Shown: positions 7,295 to 15,043 of the stretch, one piece after another
How the letters are laid out: every line of letters begins with the position of its first letter
Position numbering within the stretch: the stretch's first letter is position 1
Assembly (NCBI GenBank): GCA_016297585.1
Contig: JAEDGJ010000011.1
Span: 1-26,272 of the forward strand
DNA: 26,272 nucleotides
Source: Clostridiaceae bacterium
Lineage (GTDB): Bacteria; Bacillota; Clostridia; Oscillospirales; QAMX01
Direction: 5' to 3'
The notes under the pieces: generated by a model
The model's input: only the letters and a program-made list of their open reading frames with translations
Database searches by the model: none
Told to the model about the DNA's origin: nothing
Position numbers and translations under genes: made by a program

Positions 7295-8320
7295 TCAGAA
7301 TGTCAGTCCGGTCTGGCGCCGCGCTTCATCCATGACGGCGACGACGGCGCGGGAGGCGTCGAGCCAGCGCGCGTCCGCGCCGCAGTCGAGCTGGCGGACA
7401 AATTCCGCGAGCTCGTAGGCCATCGGATGCCGCGCGGGCGTGACGTCCAGCGTGCGGGGGCCGCCTCCCGCGGCTTCGACGCGCACGCCGTCGCTGCGCC
7501 GTCCGTCGCGGGGCAGCAGCCGCCATGCCTTCGGCCGCGTGATGCTGTCGATGAGCAGGCTGCCGCGCTCGCCCTGGATCTCGCAGGGATTCGTCCCCTG
7601 CGAGATTTTCGAATACTGGATATCCGCGATCGCGCCGCCCTGCGTGAGCGGGTCGTCGTGGGCGTAGGTCAGCGTCACGGAGCCCGCGCCGTCGATGCTG
7701 TCCGGCAGGCGGAGCATCGACGCGCGGACGGCGTCGGGCGCGCCGAAGATCATCTGGGCGGCGGCGAGCGTATAGACGCCGAGGTCCATCAGCGCGCCGT
7801 TGCAGAGCTTCGGATTAAAGGCGTTTTCGACGACGCCGGCCTTGAACTTGTCGTAGCGGGAGGAATACTGGCAGAACGACAGCGACGCGCGGCGGATGGG
7901 CGCGATCTCCGCGAGCGTCTCGCGGATCGAGAGCCAGCAGGGCAGATGGGCGCAGACCATGGCCTCCATCAGCACGCGTCCGTTCTTCTGCGCGGCGTCC
8001 CGCATGGCGTCAAAGGACGCAAGATCCGGCGCGATGGGCTTTTCGCAGAGGACGTGCTTGCCCGCGTCCAGCAGACGGATCGCCTGCGGCGCGTGGCAGA
8101 GATTCGGCGAGGCGATGTAGACGAAATCGATGTCCGGATCGGCGGCCAGCGCGTCGAGCGAGGTAAAGACGCGGGGAATACCGTGGCGGGCGGCGTATTC
8201 CTGTCCGCGCGCCTCGGTGCGGGAGTAAACGGCGGCAAGCTCGACGTTTTCCACCTCGCGGGAGGCTTCGATCAGCCAATCCGTGACAAAATTCGACCCG
8301 ATAACGGCAAAACGGTGCAT
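7295..8320 (-). CDS. Gfo/Idh/MocA-family NAD(P)-dependent oxidoreductase
   Basis: A 341-residue dehydrogenase. It has an N-terminal Rossmann domain (FAVIGSNFVTDWLIEA), the conserved HVLCEKPIA segment whose lysine sits near the catalytic site, and a C-terminal alpha/beta domain. NALMDLGVYT-type sequence (here NGALMDLGVYTLAAAQMIFG) is also typical. Family members oxidise or reduce sugars, inositols and related alcohols. The usual glycine-rich GxGxxG is here GSNFVTD, so the loop is weakly conserved, as in a subset of the family. The ATG at 8320 lies 11 bases after AAGGAG. A GTG at 8332 would overlap the Shine-Dalgarno. It lies 15 bases after the DUF2812 gene and 24 bases before the GNAT gene. 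Substrate unknown. Confidence 0.86.
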   Translation of the reverse strand: MHRFAVIGSNFVTDWLIEASREVENVELAAVYSRTEARGQEYAARHGIPRVFTSLDALAADPDIDFVYIASPNLCHAPQAIRLLDAGKHVLCEKPIAPDLASFDAMRDAAQKNGRVLMEAMVCAHLPCWLSIRETLAEIAPIRRASLSFCQYSSRYDKFKAGVVENAFNPKLCNGALMDLGVYTLAAAQMIFGAPDAVRASMLRLPDSIDGAGSVTLTYAHDDPLTQGGAIADIQYSKISQGTNPCEIQGERGSLLIDSITRPKAWRLLPRDGRRSDGVRVEAAGGGPRTLDVTPARHPMAYELAEFVRQLDCGADARWLDASRAVVAVMDEARRQTGLTF

Positions 8321-8335
8321 AAAAGCGTACACTCC

Positions 8336-9586
8336 TTACTCAGCGGCGGTAATGGGGGAGAGAACGGCGGCATTTCCGCCGTCGTCCGTGGCGGAATAGT
8401 AGAAGATCTCGCGGCCCCGGACGGCGAGAACGGAGCCGTCGGAGCCGAACAGGACTTCGTCCGCGTTCCAGAGCGCGGCGTCGCCTTCGCAGACGTCGGC
8501 GGACTTCGCCATCAGCGCGCGCACCTTCGACAAAAGCAGGCGGCGCATCGGCGAAAACGGGACGGAGAAATATTCGTTTTTAGCCGTTGCCCCCGATTCG
8601 GCGGTTTCGGTGTAGACAAAGTGCGCGGGAACGGCGGGACTGACGGTTTCGCGGTAATAGGACTCCTTGAGCGGGGAGTCCGAAACGGCGTCGAGCGTCA
8701 GCACGGCGGTCATGTCGGCGGGCGCGTCCGCCGCGGCGGGCGTCCAGTGCTGCATGGCGAACATGCCGACGCCGCAGACGGCGATGACGCAGACCAGCAG
8801 GACGCGGCGCGTGCGGGTGCCGGCCATCTTCTGCAGGAGCAGCACCGCGCCGCAGGCGAGCGCGAGCGGGATGATCGTCATCAGATAGCTCATATAGCCG
8901 AAAACCGCGTCGAAAAGGAAGATCAGAAAGATGTAAGCCGCGGCGGCAAACAGGAACCAGTACATCGGCATATAGCGGCGCTTCGCTTCCTGAACGGTCG
9001 GGACGGGCAGCGTTTCGCCGCGTTTTAAGTACGCGCTCTGGCGCCGGACGCTGCGGATGAGCAGGAAGCCGATGATGCAGACGGGCAGGGTGAAAAGCGG
9101 CAGGATGGACAGGGAGCCGACGCCGGTAAACGTCAGGAAATCGGTGTAGGAGCACTTCAGGATGGCGACGAGCCCCAGCACCAGCATGACGAGCGCGATG
9201 CCCAGCGCGCTGAGCTCGCGGCTCCAGACCATCTTCTGCATGAGGTTGTGCTCCTGCTCGAAGGTGGGCGGGGCAAACGGCGCGTCCTCCGGCGCATACC
9301 AGATATAGAAGAAATCGAGGTCCCCGACAAACTTCCAGCCGTTTTTCTCGCGGGATTTTTTATAGGAGGCGAGCTTTTTCTCGTTGTCGGTCTCATACGC
9401 GCCGGTAAAGACCTCGATATGGGCGCGGAGCCCCGTCATGTCGGCGCGCTTGTAGGTCAAAAAGAAGCGCCCGACGGAAACGAGCCGCCAGCCCTTTGCC
9501 GCGTGGTCGTTGATGTCCTGCTCGAGGGCCTTGTAGTCGTAAGGAAAGAAGCCGTTGAAGATACGCAGGGTTTGGGAGGATTCCAT
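8336..9586 (-). CDS. DUF2812 domain membrane protein
   Basis: 416 residues. The first about 110 form a DUF2812-type domain: ALEQDINDHAAKGWRLVSVG and then a strand-rich part ending FFYIWYAPED. It is followed by about five transmembrane helices (about 124-143, 155-177, 207-228, 232-252, 261-278) and a C-terminal soluble domain of about 135 residues. DUF2812 proteins in Bacillota are often encoded with PadR-type regulators and are thought to sense envelope state; no PadR gene is visible here. The C-terminal part is not one I recognise. Start ATG at 9586 with GAGGAA 7 bases upstream; the longer open frame crosses the promoter at 9648-9676. It is the first gene of a three-gene operon. Confidence 0.82.
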   Translation of the reverse strand: MESSQTLRIFNGFFPYDYKALEQDINDHAAKGWRLVSVGRFFLTYKRADMTGLRAHIEVFTGAYETDNEKKLASYKKSREKNGWKFVGDLDFFYIWYAPEDAPFAPPTFEQEHNLMQKMVWSRELSALGIALVMLVLGLVAILKCSYTDFLTFTGVGSLSILPLFTLPVCIIGFLLIRSVRRQSAYLKRGETLPVPTVQEAKRRYMPMYWFLFAAAAYIFLIFLFDAVFGYMSYLMTIIPLALACGAVLLLQKMAGTRTRRVLLVCVIAVCGVGMFAMQHWTPAAADAPADMTAVLTLDAVSDSPLKESYYRETVSPAVPAHFVYTETAESGATAKNEYFSVPFSPMRRLLLSKVRALMAKSADVCEGDAALWNADEVLFGSDGSVLAVRGREIFYYSATDDGGNAAVLSPITAAE

Positions 9587-9647
9587 AGTACAGTTCCTCG
9601 GATCGTTAAGAGTGTGAGGCGCGGCGGGACGGCCGTCTTCAGGAAGG

Positions 9648-9676
9648 ATTATACCACAATTCAAGGGGGGAGTAAA
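9648..9676 (-). promoter_or_regulatory. promoter of the DUF2812 operon
   Basis: On the minus strand, TTTACT (9671-9676), 17 bases, TATAAT (9648-9653), about 60 bases upstream of the start. It is divergent from the metA promoter. Confidence 0.75.
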
Positions 9677-9698
9677 CTGTTTTCGTAAAAAATGAGCA

Positions 9699-9727
9699 TT
9701 GCGTTTTTGTGAAGAAATCGCTATACT
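9699..9727 (+). promoter_or_regulatory. promoter of metA
   Basis: TTGCGT (9699-9704), 17-base spacer, TATACT (9722-9727). The leader is only about 60 bases, too short for a SAM riboswitch or T-box, so no RNA control is visible. Confidence 0.7.
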
Positions 9728-9795
9728 CTTAAAGTGGTAATTTAGTATTTCGTCCGTGCGGGATAAAAAACGCAGGGGGAAGGGAGGCACGGGTC

Positions 9796-10722
9796 ATGCC
9801 GATCAAGATTCCGGATAAGCTGCCCGCGTACGCGGTGCTCGAGAGCGAGAACATCTTCGTGATGTCGGACGAACGCGCGACGTCGCAGGATATCCGTCCG
9901 CTGAAAATTCTGATTCTGAACCTGATGCCGACGAAAATCGCGACGGAAACGCAGCTTCTGCGCCGTCTTTCGAATACGCCGCTGCAGATCGAGATCGAGC
10001 TGATGCAGACCTCGACCTACCGCGGGAAGAACACCGCGTCCGAGCATCTCGACACCTTCTATACGACCTTCGATCAGGTGCGGGAGCATCGCTTCGACGG
10101 CATGATCATCACCGGCGCGCCCGTCGAGGATATGCCGTTCGAGGACGTGCTGTACTGGGACGAGCTGTGCGAGATCCTCGAATGGACGAAAACGCATGTC
10201 TATTCGGTGCTGCATATCTGCTGGGCGTCGCAGGCGGGGCTCTACTACCATTACGGCATCCCGAAGCATCCGCTGAAGGAAAAAATGTTCGGCGTATTCG
10301 AGCACCGCGTGCTCGAGCCGTTCAATCCGCTGTTCCGCGGCTTCAACGACACCTTCGACGCGCCGCATTCGCGCCATACCGAGGTGCGCCGCGAGGACAT
10401 CGAGCGGGTGCCCGGGCTTTCGATCCTCGCCGAGAGCGACGAGGCGGGCGTCTACCTCGTTTCGGACAAAGAAGGGCGCCGCATCTTCGTGACGGGTCAC
10501 TCCGAATACGACGCCGATACGCTGGCACTGGAATATTTCCGGGATCAGTCGAAGGGACTGCCGATCGAGGTGCCGAAGCACTACTTCCCCGGCGACGACC
10601 CGGCGAAGCGCCCCCGCGTGACATGGCGCGCGCACAGCACGCTGCTGTTTACGAACTGGCTGAATTATTATGTCTACCAGTCCACGCCCTACGACCTCGA
10701 AAAGCTGTCCGAGCTGCGCTAA
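9796..10722 (+). CDS. metA: homoserine O-acetyltransferase (MetA/HTS family)
   Basis: A 308-residue full-length MetA, the enzyme that acylates homoserine at the first committed step of methionine synthesis. The catalytic cysteine C142 (LHICWASQ), H235 and E237 (VTGHSEYD) are all present at family positions. Residue 111 is glutamate ([10 protein letters not shown]). In this family Glu111 marks use of acetyl-CoA while glycine marks succinyl-CoA, so the acetyl form (often called MetAA) is predicted. GGGAGG lies 8 bases before the ATG. It is monocistronic, and its stop overlaps the stop of the convergent reductase gene (CTAA, 10719-10722). Its terminator lies inside that neighbour. Confidence 0.95.
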   Translation: MPIKIPDKLPAYAVLESENIFVMSDERATSQDIRPLKILILNLMPTKIATETQLLRRLSNTPLQIEIELMQTSTYRGKNTASEHLDTFYTTFDQVREHRFDGMIITGAPVEDMPFEDVLYWDELCEILEWTKTHVYSVLHICWASQAGLYYHYGIPKHPLKEKMFGVFEHRVLEPFNPLFRGFNDTFDAPHSRHTEVRREDIERVPGLSILAESDEAGVYLVSDKEGRRIFVTGHSEYDADTLALEYFRDQSKGLPIEVPKHYFPGDDPAKRPRVTWRAHSTLLFTNWLNYYVYQSTPYDLEKLSELR

Positions 10723-11504
10723 GAGTACAGTTTCCCGATCAGGAAGGCGACGAGCCGCGTCGGGAGAATGCGGTTTAAGACGATAAACATCCGATAGCTG
10801 CCCCCGACCGTTGTCACCGGCCGGGGGTTTTTTGCCGCTGCATGGCGCAGGATGACGCGGGCGACGGCGTCCGGGGACATGCCGCGGCGCTCATCGCGCT
10901 CCATCGCGGCGACGGAGCGCGCGATGCGGTCGCCGTAGAGAGACTGCCCGGCGTCGCTTTTGACGCGGGCGTCCGTAAAGCCCGTGCGGACGTCGCCGGG
11001 GCTGACCGCCGAGACGCGGATGCCGGCGGGAGCGAGCTCCGTGCGCAGCGCGAGGGTATACGACTGCAGCGCCGCCTTGGTCGCGGAGTAATAGGCCTGG
11101 AACGGGATGGGGAAGACCGCGGCGGCGGAGGTGACGATCACGATATGCGCGCCGCGCGGCAAAAAGGGGAACGCTTCGCGCACGCAGCGGAAGACGCCGA
11201 AGCAGTTGACCGAGAAGATGCGCCCGATATCCTCCTCCGAGGCGAACGCTGCCGCGCCGGAGATGCCCATGCCGGCGTTGCAGACGAGCACGGCGATGTG
11301 CCCGTACTCCCGGGAGACCGCCGCGAACGCCGCGCGGACGGAGGCCTCGTCCGCGACGTCGCAGGGGAGGTGGCGCACGCGCGCGTCGGGGCCGGGACGG
11401 CGGGAGAGATTGCAGACGGCATAGCCCGCGCCGAGGAAGCGGGCCGCCGCCGCCGCGCCGATGCCGCCGGACGCGCCCGTGATGACGGCGGTCTTACGGC
11501 TCAC
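10719..11504 (-). CDS. short-chain dehydrogenase/reductase, candidate 3-ketosphinganine-type reductase
   Basis: A 261-residue classical SDR. It has the NAD(P)-binding motif TGASGGIG (9-16), N76-A77-G78, N100, and the catalytic set S126, Y139 and K143 (YSATK). A hydrophobic C-terminal tail ([19 protein letters not shown]) could hold it at the membrane, as seen in lipid-reducing SDRs. The start is a GTG at 11504 inside the end of the upstream synthase gene (11-base overlap) with a poor ribosome binding site, so translation is probably coupled. No ATG suits. In this setting the likely substrate is the 3-keto product of the synthase, which would make it an analogue of 3-ketosphinganine reductase. 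The SDR assignment is firm; the substrate is inferred from the neighbour only. Confidence 0.85.
   Translation of the reverse strand: MSRKTAVITGASGGIGAAAAARFLGAGYAVCNLSRRPGPDARVRHLPCDVADEASVRAAFAAVSREYGHIAVLVCNAGMGISGAAAFASEEDIGRIFSVNCFGVFRCVREAFPFLPRGAHIVIVTSAAAVFPIPFQAYYSATKAALQSYTLALRTELAPAGIRVSAVSPGDVRTGFTDARVKSDAGQSLYGDRIARSVAAMERDERRGMSPDAVARVILRHAAAKNPRPVTTVGGSYRMFIVLNRILPTRLVAFLIGKLYS
10801..10833 (+). terminator. metA terminator embedded in the convergent reductase gene
   Basis: CCCCCGACCG, a TTGTCAC loop, CGGCCGGGGG and then TTTTTT on the plus strand, about 80 bases past the metA stop. The stem has one A-C mismatch. The same bases encode part of the reductase C-terminal region on the other strand. 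Confidence 0.75.
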
Positions 11505-12675
11505 GGAGCACGTCCCGGATGATGTCCATCGCCTCGTCGAGCAGCGCCTCGGTATGCGTCGCCATCAGGCTCGTCCGCAGCAGGCATTCTCCCTCGGGCG
11601 CCGCGGGCGGAAGGACGGGATTGACGTAGACGCCGGCCTCGTAGAGCTTTTTGGCGGCCGTGAGCGTCGGGATCAGGTCGTAGGTATAGAAGGGCACGAT
11701 CGGGGTATCCGCGCCGCCGTTGTCCTTGACGGCGACGCCGCGTGCGGAAAGGCCCGCGCGCATGTAGCGCGACAGCGCCGCGAGGCGTTCGACGCGCTCC
11801 GGCTCGCGCTCGATGACGTGCAGCGCGGCGAGCGCGGCGGCGGCCATCGCGGGGGGAATGGACGCGGAGAAGATGAACGGGCGCGAGGTGTGGCGGACGT
11901 AGTCGACGATCTCGCTGCGTGCGGCCATGAAGCCGCCGAGGGACGCAAGAGACTTCGAGAAGGTGCTCATCGTGATGTCGACCTCGTGCTCGAGGCCAAA
12001 GTAGCTCGCGGTACCGCGTCCGCCGGGGCCGACGACGCCGAAGCCGTGCGCGTCGTCCACCATGACGGCGGCGTTGTAGCGGCGGGCGAGCCGGACGATG
12101 TCCGGCAGGCGGGCGATGTCGCCGCTCATGCTGAAGACGCCGTCGGTGACGATCAGCTTGCCGGAGTCGAGGGGGAGCTTTGCAAGCGCGCGCTCGAGGT
12201 CGTCCATGTCGGAGTGGCGGTAGCGGTACATCCGGGCATAGCTCAAGCGGCAGGCGTCGTAGATGGACGCGTGGTTTTCGCGGTCGCAGAGGATGGCGTC
12301 GTTGCGGCCGCACAGGGAGCTGATGATGGCGAGGTTGGACTGGAAGCCGGTGGAGAAGGTCAGCGCGGCCTCGGCGCCGAGGAAGGAGGCGAGCTCGTCC
12401 TCGAGCCGGATGTGCAGGTCGAGGGTGCCGTTGAGGAACCGGGAGCCGGAGCAGCCGGTGCCGTAGCGCTCCGTCGCCTCGATTGCCGCGGCGACGACCT
12501 CGGGGTGGACGGTCAGGCCGAGGTAGTTGTTGGAGCCGAGCATGATGCGGCGGCGTCCCTCCATGATGACCTCGGTGTCCTGACGGGATTCGAGATGGTG
12601 GAAATACGGGTAGAGTCCTGCGTCACGGATTTGCTGTGCAGCCGTAAACTCGGCGCATTTGGTGAAAAGATTCAT
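11494..12675 (-). CDS. serine palmitoyltransferase-like alpha-oxoamine synthase (PLP enzyme)
   Basis: A 393-residue PLP enzyme of the alpha-oxoamine synthase family, which condenses an acyl-CoA with an amino acid and releases CO2. Visible features are GSNNYLGLT (47-55), GTGCSGSRFLNGTLDLH (72-88), H135 that stacks on PLP, D207 and H210 (VDDAHGFG), and the Schiff-base lysine K241 in TFSKSLASLGGF. That last motif is close to bacterial serine palmitoyltransferases. Threonine-pathway KBL and biotin BioF enzymes usually read T-x-GKALGG or similar. No tdh or bio genes are near. The ATG at 12675 has GGAGG 7 bases upstream. It forms an operon with the SDR, and an acyl-CoA ligase diverges upstream. The family is certain; the lipid role is the best inference, with KBL or BioF activity as alternatives. 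Confidence 0.88.
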   Translation of the reverse strand: MNLFTKCAEFTAAQQIRDAGLYPYFHHLESRQDTEVIMEGRRRIMLGSNNYLGLTVHPEVVAAAIEATERYGTGCSGSRFLNGTLDLHIRLEDELASFLGAEAALTFSTGFQSNLAIISSLCGRNDAILCDRENHASIYDACRLSYARMYRYRHSDMDDLERALAKLPLDSGKLIVTDGVFSMSGDIARLPDIVRLARRYNAAVMVDDAHGFGVVGPGGRGTASYFGLEHEVDITMSTFSKSLASLGGFMAARSEIVDYVRHTSRPFIFSASIPPAMAAAALAALHVIEREPERVERLAALSRYMRAGLSARGVAVKDNGGADTPIVPFYTYDLIPTLTAAKKLYEAGVYVNPVLPPAAPEGECLLRTSLMATHTEALLDEAMDIIRDVLREP

Positions 12676-12791
12676 GTCTTTTCCTCCGTTTTTCGCGGCG
12701 CGGCGCGTTTTTTGACCGCGCCTGACTGGTTGGTGGGGCGGGATGAAGGTCAAAGCCATTCAAAAACCCATAAGCTGCCCTCCGATTCTGC

Positions 12792-12820
12792 ATTATACAG
12801 GATGGAACGGCGAATTGCAA
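12792..12820 (-). promoter_or_regulatory. promoter of the synthase-reductase operon
   Basis: On the minus strand, TTGCAA (12815-12820), 17 bases, TATAAT (12792-12797): a near-ideal vegetative promoter. It gives a 5' leader of about 110 bases. Confidence 0.85.
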
Positions 12821-12920
12821 CGGGTTTTAAGAAAAAAACCAGCGGAGAACGGCGCATACGGCGTCCGCATGGCGGGTCACTGAAAAATTACAAAAGTGTA
12901 AGGCAAAAAGAGGCCGGAAT

Positions 12921-12949
12921 TTGCCATTCGTTCATATCACGTTCATAAT
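12921..12949 (+). promoter_or_regulatory. promoter of the acyl-CoA ligase gene with a direct-repeat operator candidate
   Basis: TTGCCA (12921-12926), 17 bases, CATAAT (12944-12949). CGTTCAT occurs twice within it, at 12929-12935 and 12940-12946, 11 bases apart (one helical turn). The second copy touches the -10 box. The repeat could be a regulator site. Confidence 0.6.
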
Positions 12950-13006
12950 TAAAGAATATACTGAACAAAACACGCGAAAACGTATAGGAAAAGCGAGGGG
13001 CATAAA

Positions 13007-14761
13007 ATGGATAATATCAGAGAAGTCAAGGCGCCGTGGCTTGCGCAGTACGGTGACATACCGGCGACGCTCGAATACCCCGCGCTGACAATGGTACAGA
13101 TGGTGGAGCGGATGTGCGAGCAGTATCCGGATAACGTCGCGTACGAGTTTGTCGGCAGGAAAGTGAAATACCGCACGCTGCGGCAGGAGATCCTGCAGAC
13201 GGCGAAGGCGCTGTACGCGCTTGGCGTGCGTTCGGGGGACCGCGTGACGATCTGCATGCCCAACACGCCGCAGGCGCTGGCGATGTTCTACGCCATCAAC
13301 AAGATCGGCGCGGTCGCAAATATGACGCATCCGCTGTCCGCGCCGGGCGAGATCGAGTTCTATCTGAAGGACTCCGACAGCCATACGATCCTGACGCTCG
13401 ACCAGTTTGCGCCGAAGGTGCTGGAGGCGGCGGCCAAGGTGCCGTATCCGGTGACGGTGATCGTGACGAAGGTGCAGGACGCGCTGTCGCTGCCGGTCAA
13501 AATCGGCTACCAGCTCACGCAGAAGAAGTACGAGATCCCGGAAAAGCCCGTCGCCGAAAAGGATAAGATCGTGCTGTGGAGCCGCTTCCTGCGCGACTCC
13601 AAGAACGTGACGGAGGACGTCGAGGACCATACGAAGACCGCCGCCGACGCGGGCGCGATCCTCTACAGCGGCGGCACGACGGGGACGACGAAGGGCATCC
13701 TGCTGTCCAACCTGAACTTCAACGCGCTCGGACTGCAGACGGCGGCGGCGTCCGGCTACAAGTCGCTTGCCGGGATGAAGATGCTCGCGGTGATGCCGAT
13801 CTTCCACGGCTTCGGACTCGGCGTGTGCATCCATACGGCGCTCATCAGCGGCATGGACTGCATCCTCGTGCCGAAGTTCAACGTGGACAGCTACACGGAG
13901 CTTCTGAAGGAGAAGAAGCCCAACTTCATCGCGGGCGTTCCGACGCTGTACGAGGCGCTGCTGCGCAACAAGAACCTCGAGGGCGTGGATCTGTCGTACC
14001 TGCGCGGCGTCTTCTCCGGCGGCGACTCGCTGTCGATCGAGCTGAAAAAGAAGGTCGACGCGTTCTTAAAAGCGCACAACGCGCCGGTGCAGATCCGCGA
14101 GGGCTACGGCACGACCGAATGCGTGACGGCGAGCTGCCTGACGCCCAAGGATACTTACAAGGAAGGCAGCATCGGCGTGCCGTTCCCGGATACGTTCTAC
14201 AAGATCGTGCGCGTCGGCACAACGGAGGAGGTACCCTACGGCGAGGAGGGCGAGATCTGCGTCTCCGGCCCGTCGGTCATGCTCGGCTACAACAACAATC
14301 CCGCCGAGACGGCGAACACCCTGCGCACGCACGACGACGGCCGCGTCTGGCTGCATACGGGCGACCTCGGCATGATGGACGAGGAGGGCTTCGTCTACTT
14401 CCGCCAGCGCATCAAGCGCATGATCATCACGTCCGGCTACAACGTCTACCCGTCGCAGGTGGAGAACATCATCGACGCGCATCCGTCGGTGCTGATGTCC
14501 TGCGTCATCGGCGTGCGCGACCCGTATAAGATGGAGAAGATCAAGGCGTTCGTCGTGCTGCGTCCGGGCATTGAGAAGACGCCGGCGGTCAAAAAGGAGA
14601 TCCTCGATTACTGCCGCGGCCATATCGCCAAATACGCGCTGCCGTACGCCATCGAGTTCCGCGACGAGCTGCCGAAGACCCTCGTCGGCAAGGTCGCCTA
14701 CCGCAAGCTCGAGGAAGAGGAAGCGAATAAGCCCGCAAGAGCCGCGAAAAAGGACGAATAA
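13007..14761 (+). CDS. long-chain fatty acyl-CoA ligase-like AMP-dependent synthetase
   Basis: A 584-residue adenylate-forming enzyme of the ANL superfamily. Core motifs in order are the phosphate loop YSGGTTGTTKG (about 219-229), GYGTTE (about 366-371), HTGDLG (about 450-455) and the C-terminal lysine region LVGKVAYRKLEEE (about 558-570) that drives the thioester half-reaction. It activates a carboxylic acid to the acyl-AMP and then the CoA thioester. Length and the N-terminal region match fatty acyl-CoA ligases; there is no carrier-protein domain. A GAGGGG site lies 6 bases before the ATG. It diverges from the serine palmitoyltransferase-like gene, so supplying that enzyme with acyl-CoA is an attractive inference. 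General fatty acid uptake is the alternative. Confidence 0.9.
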   Translation: MDNIREVKAPWLAQYGDIPATLEYPALTMVQMVERMCEQYPDNVAYEFVGRKVKYRTLRQEILQTAKALYALGVRSGDRVTICMPNTPQALAMFYAINKIGAVANMTHPLSAPGEIEFYLKDSDSHTILTLDQFAPKVLEAAAKVPYPVTVIVTKVQDALSLPVKIGYQLTQKKYEIPEKPVAEKDKIVLWSRFLRDSKNVTEDVEDHTKTAADAGAILYSGGTTGTTKGILLSNLNFNALGLQTAAASGYKSLAGMKMLAVMPIFHGFGLGVCIHTALISGMDCILVPKFNVDSYTELLKEKKPNFIAGVPTLYEALLRNKNLEGVDLSYLRGVFSGGDSLSIELKKKVDAFLKAHNAPVQIREGYGTTECVTASCLTPKDTYKEGSIGVPFPDTFYKIVRVGTTEEVPYGEEGEICVSGPSVMLGYNNNPAETANTLRTHDDGRVWLHTGDLGMMDEEGFVYFRQRIKRMIITSGYNVYPSQVENIIDAHPSVLMSCVIGVRDPYKMEKIKAFVVLRPGIEKTPAVKKEILDYCRGHIAKYALPYAIEFRDELPKTLVGKVAYRKLEEEEANKPARAAKKDE

Positions 14762-14772
14762 GCGAAAAACAA

Positions 14773-14835
14773 GGCGCTCTCCGCACGCAAAAAGGGGTTC
14801 CGGCAGGAATCCGGGGCGGAGAGCGCCGCTTTTTT
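14773..14835 (+). terminator. intrinsic terminator after the acyl-CoA ligase gene
   Basis: A perfect 12-bp stem, GGCGCTCTCCGC (14773-14784) with GCGGAGAGCGCC (14816-14827), followed by GCTTTTTT. It ends 15 bases before the next promoter. Confidence 0.92.
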
Positions 14836-14849
14836 ATGAAAAATACCGC

Positions 14850-14878
14850 TTGCATCCGCGGGCGGACGGGTGTATAAT
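14850..14878 (+). promoter_or_regulatory. promoter of the thiamine salvage operon
   Basis: TTGCAT (14850-14855), 17-base spacer, TATAAT (14873-14878). Transcription would start about 10 bases before the TPP riboswitch. Confidence 0.88.
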
Positions 14879-14894
14879 AAAAACACAACCAAAT

Positions 14895-14984
14895 CCAGGG
14901 GAGCTTGAATAAAGCAGGCTGAGAGGAAGTTCTCAAACTTCGACCCTTACACCTGATGCGGATAATGCCGCCGTAGGAAGTCAC
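14895..14984 (+). ncRNA. TPP riboswitch (THI element)
   Basis: The core THI-box signatures are all present. GGGGAGCTTG opens the element, then GGCTGAGAG, a small hairpin GAAGTTCTCAAACTTC, CGACCCTTACACCTGATGCG, GATAATGCC and GCCGTAGGAAGT follow in order. The ACCTGAT-N-GGATAATGCC part is the pyrophosphate-sensing arm. It senses thiamine pyrophosphate and should shut the operon when the cofactor is plentiful. An intrinsic terminator follows at 15005-15043. Confidence 0.96.
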
Positions 14985-15004
14985 GAACATGATGAGCATA
15001 TACG

Positions 15005-15043
15005 GGAGGCGTCCGGGAAAAAGGCGGGGCGGCTCCTGTTTTT
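15005..15043 (+). terminator. riboswitch-controlled leader terminator
   Basis: GGAG-G-CGTCC (15005-15014) pairs with GGGCG-G-CTCC (15027-15036). The stem has 9 pairs, counting one T-G, and one mismatch. TGTTTTT follows. It sits about 20 bases after the TPP riboswitch, as expected for transcription-level control. Confidence 0.72.

Larger units (their letters stand above)
12676..13006. other. 331-base divergent intergenic region between synthase and acyl-CoA ligase genes
   Basis: It holds two divergent promoters (12792-12820 minus; 12921-12949 plus) about 100 bases apart, a leader of about 110 bases in front of the synthase gene, and a direct repeat in the ligase promoter. I see no gene in it. 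The middle part is AT-rich. Confidence 0.7.

Noticed and set aside
6752..9028. A very long open frame on the plus strand opposite the GNAT, oxidoreductase and DUF2812 genes
   Set aside because: Its translation is Arg/Gly/Asp/Val-rich without any domain, it lies fully antisense to well-supported genes, and it arises from GC-rich codon bias.
9728..9795. A SAM riboswitch or T-box in front of metA
   Set aside because: The leader is only about 60 bases and contains no conserved core.
11494..12675. Annotation as 2-amino-3-ketobutyrate CoA ligase (KBL) or BioF
   Set aside because: The lysine motif and GSRFLNGTLDLH region fit serine palmitoyltransferases better, and no tdh or biotin genes are close. 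It remains an alternative and is not excluded.
11461..12948. A long plus-strand open frame opposite the reductase and synthase genes
   Set aside because: Low-complexity translation with no motif, antisense to two clear enzymes.
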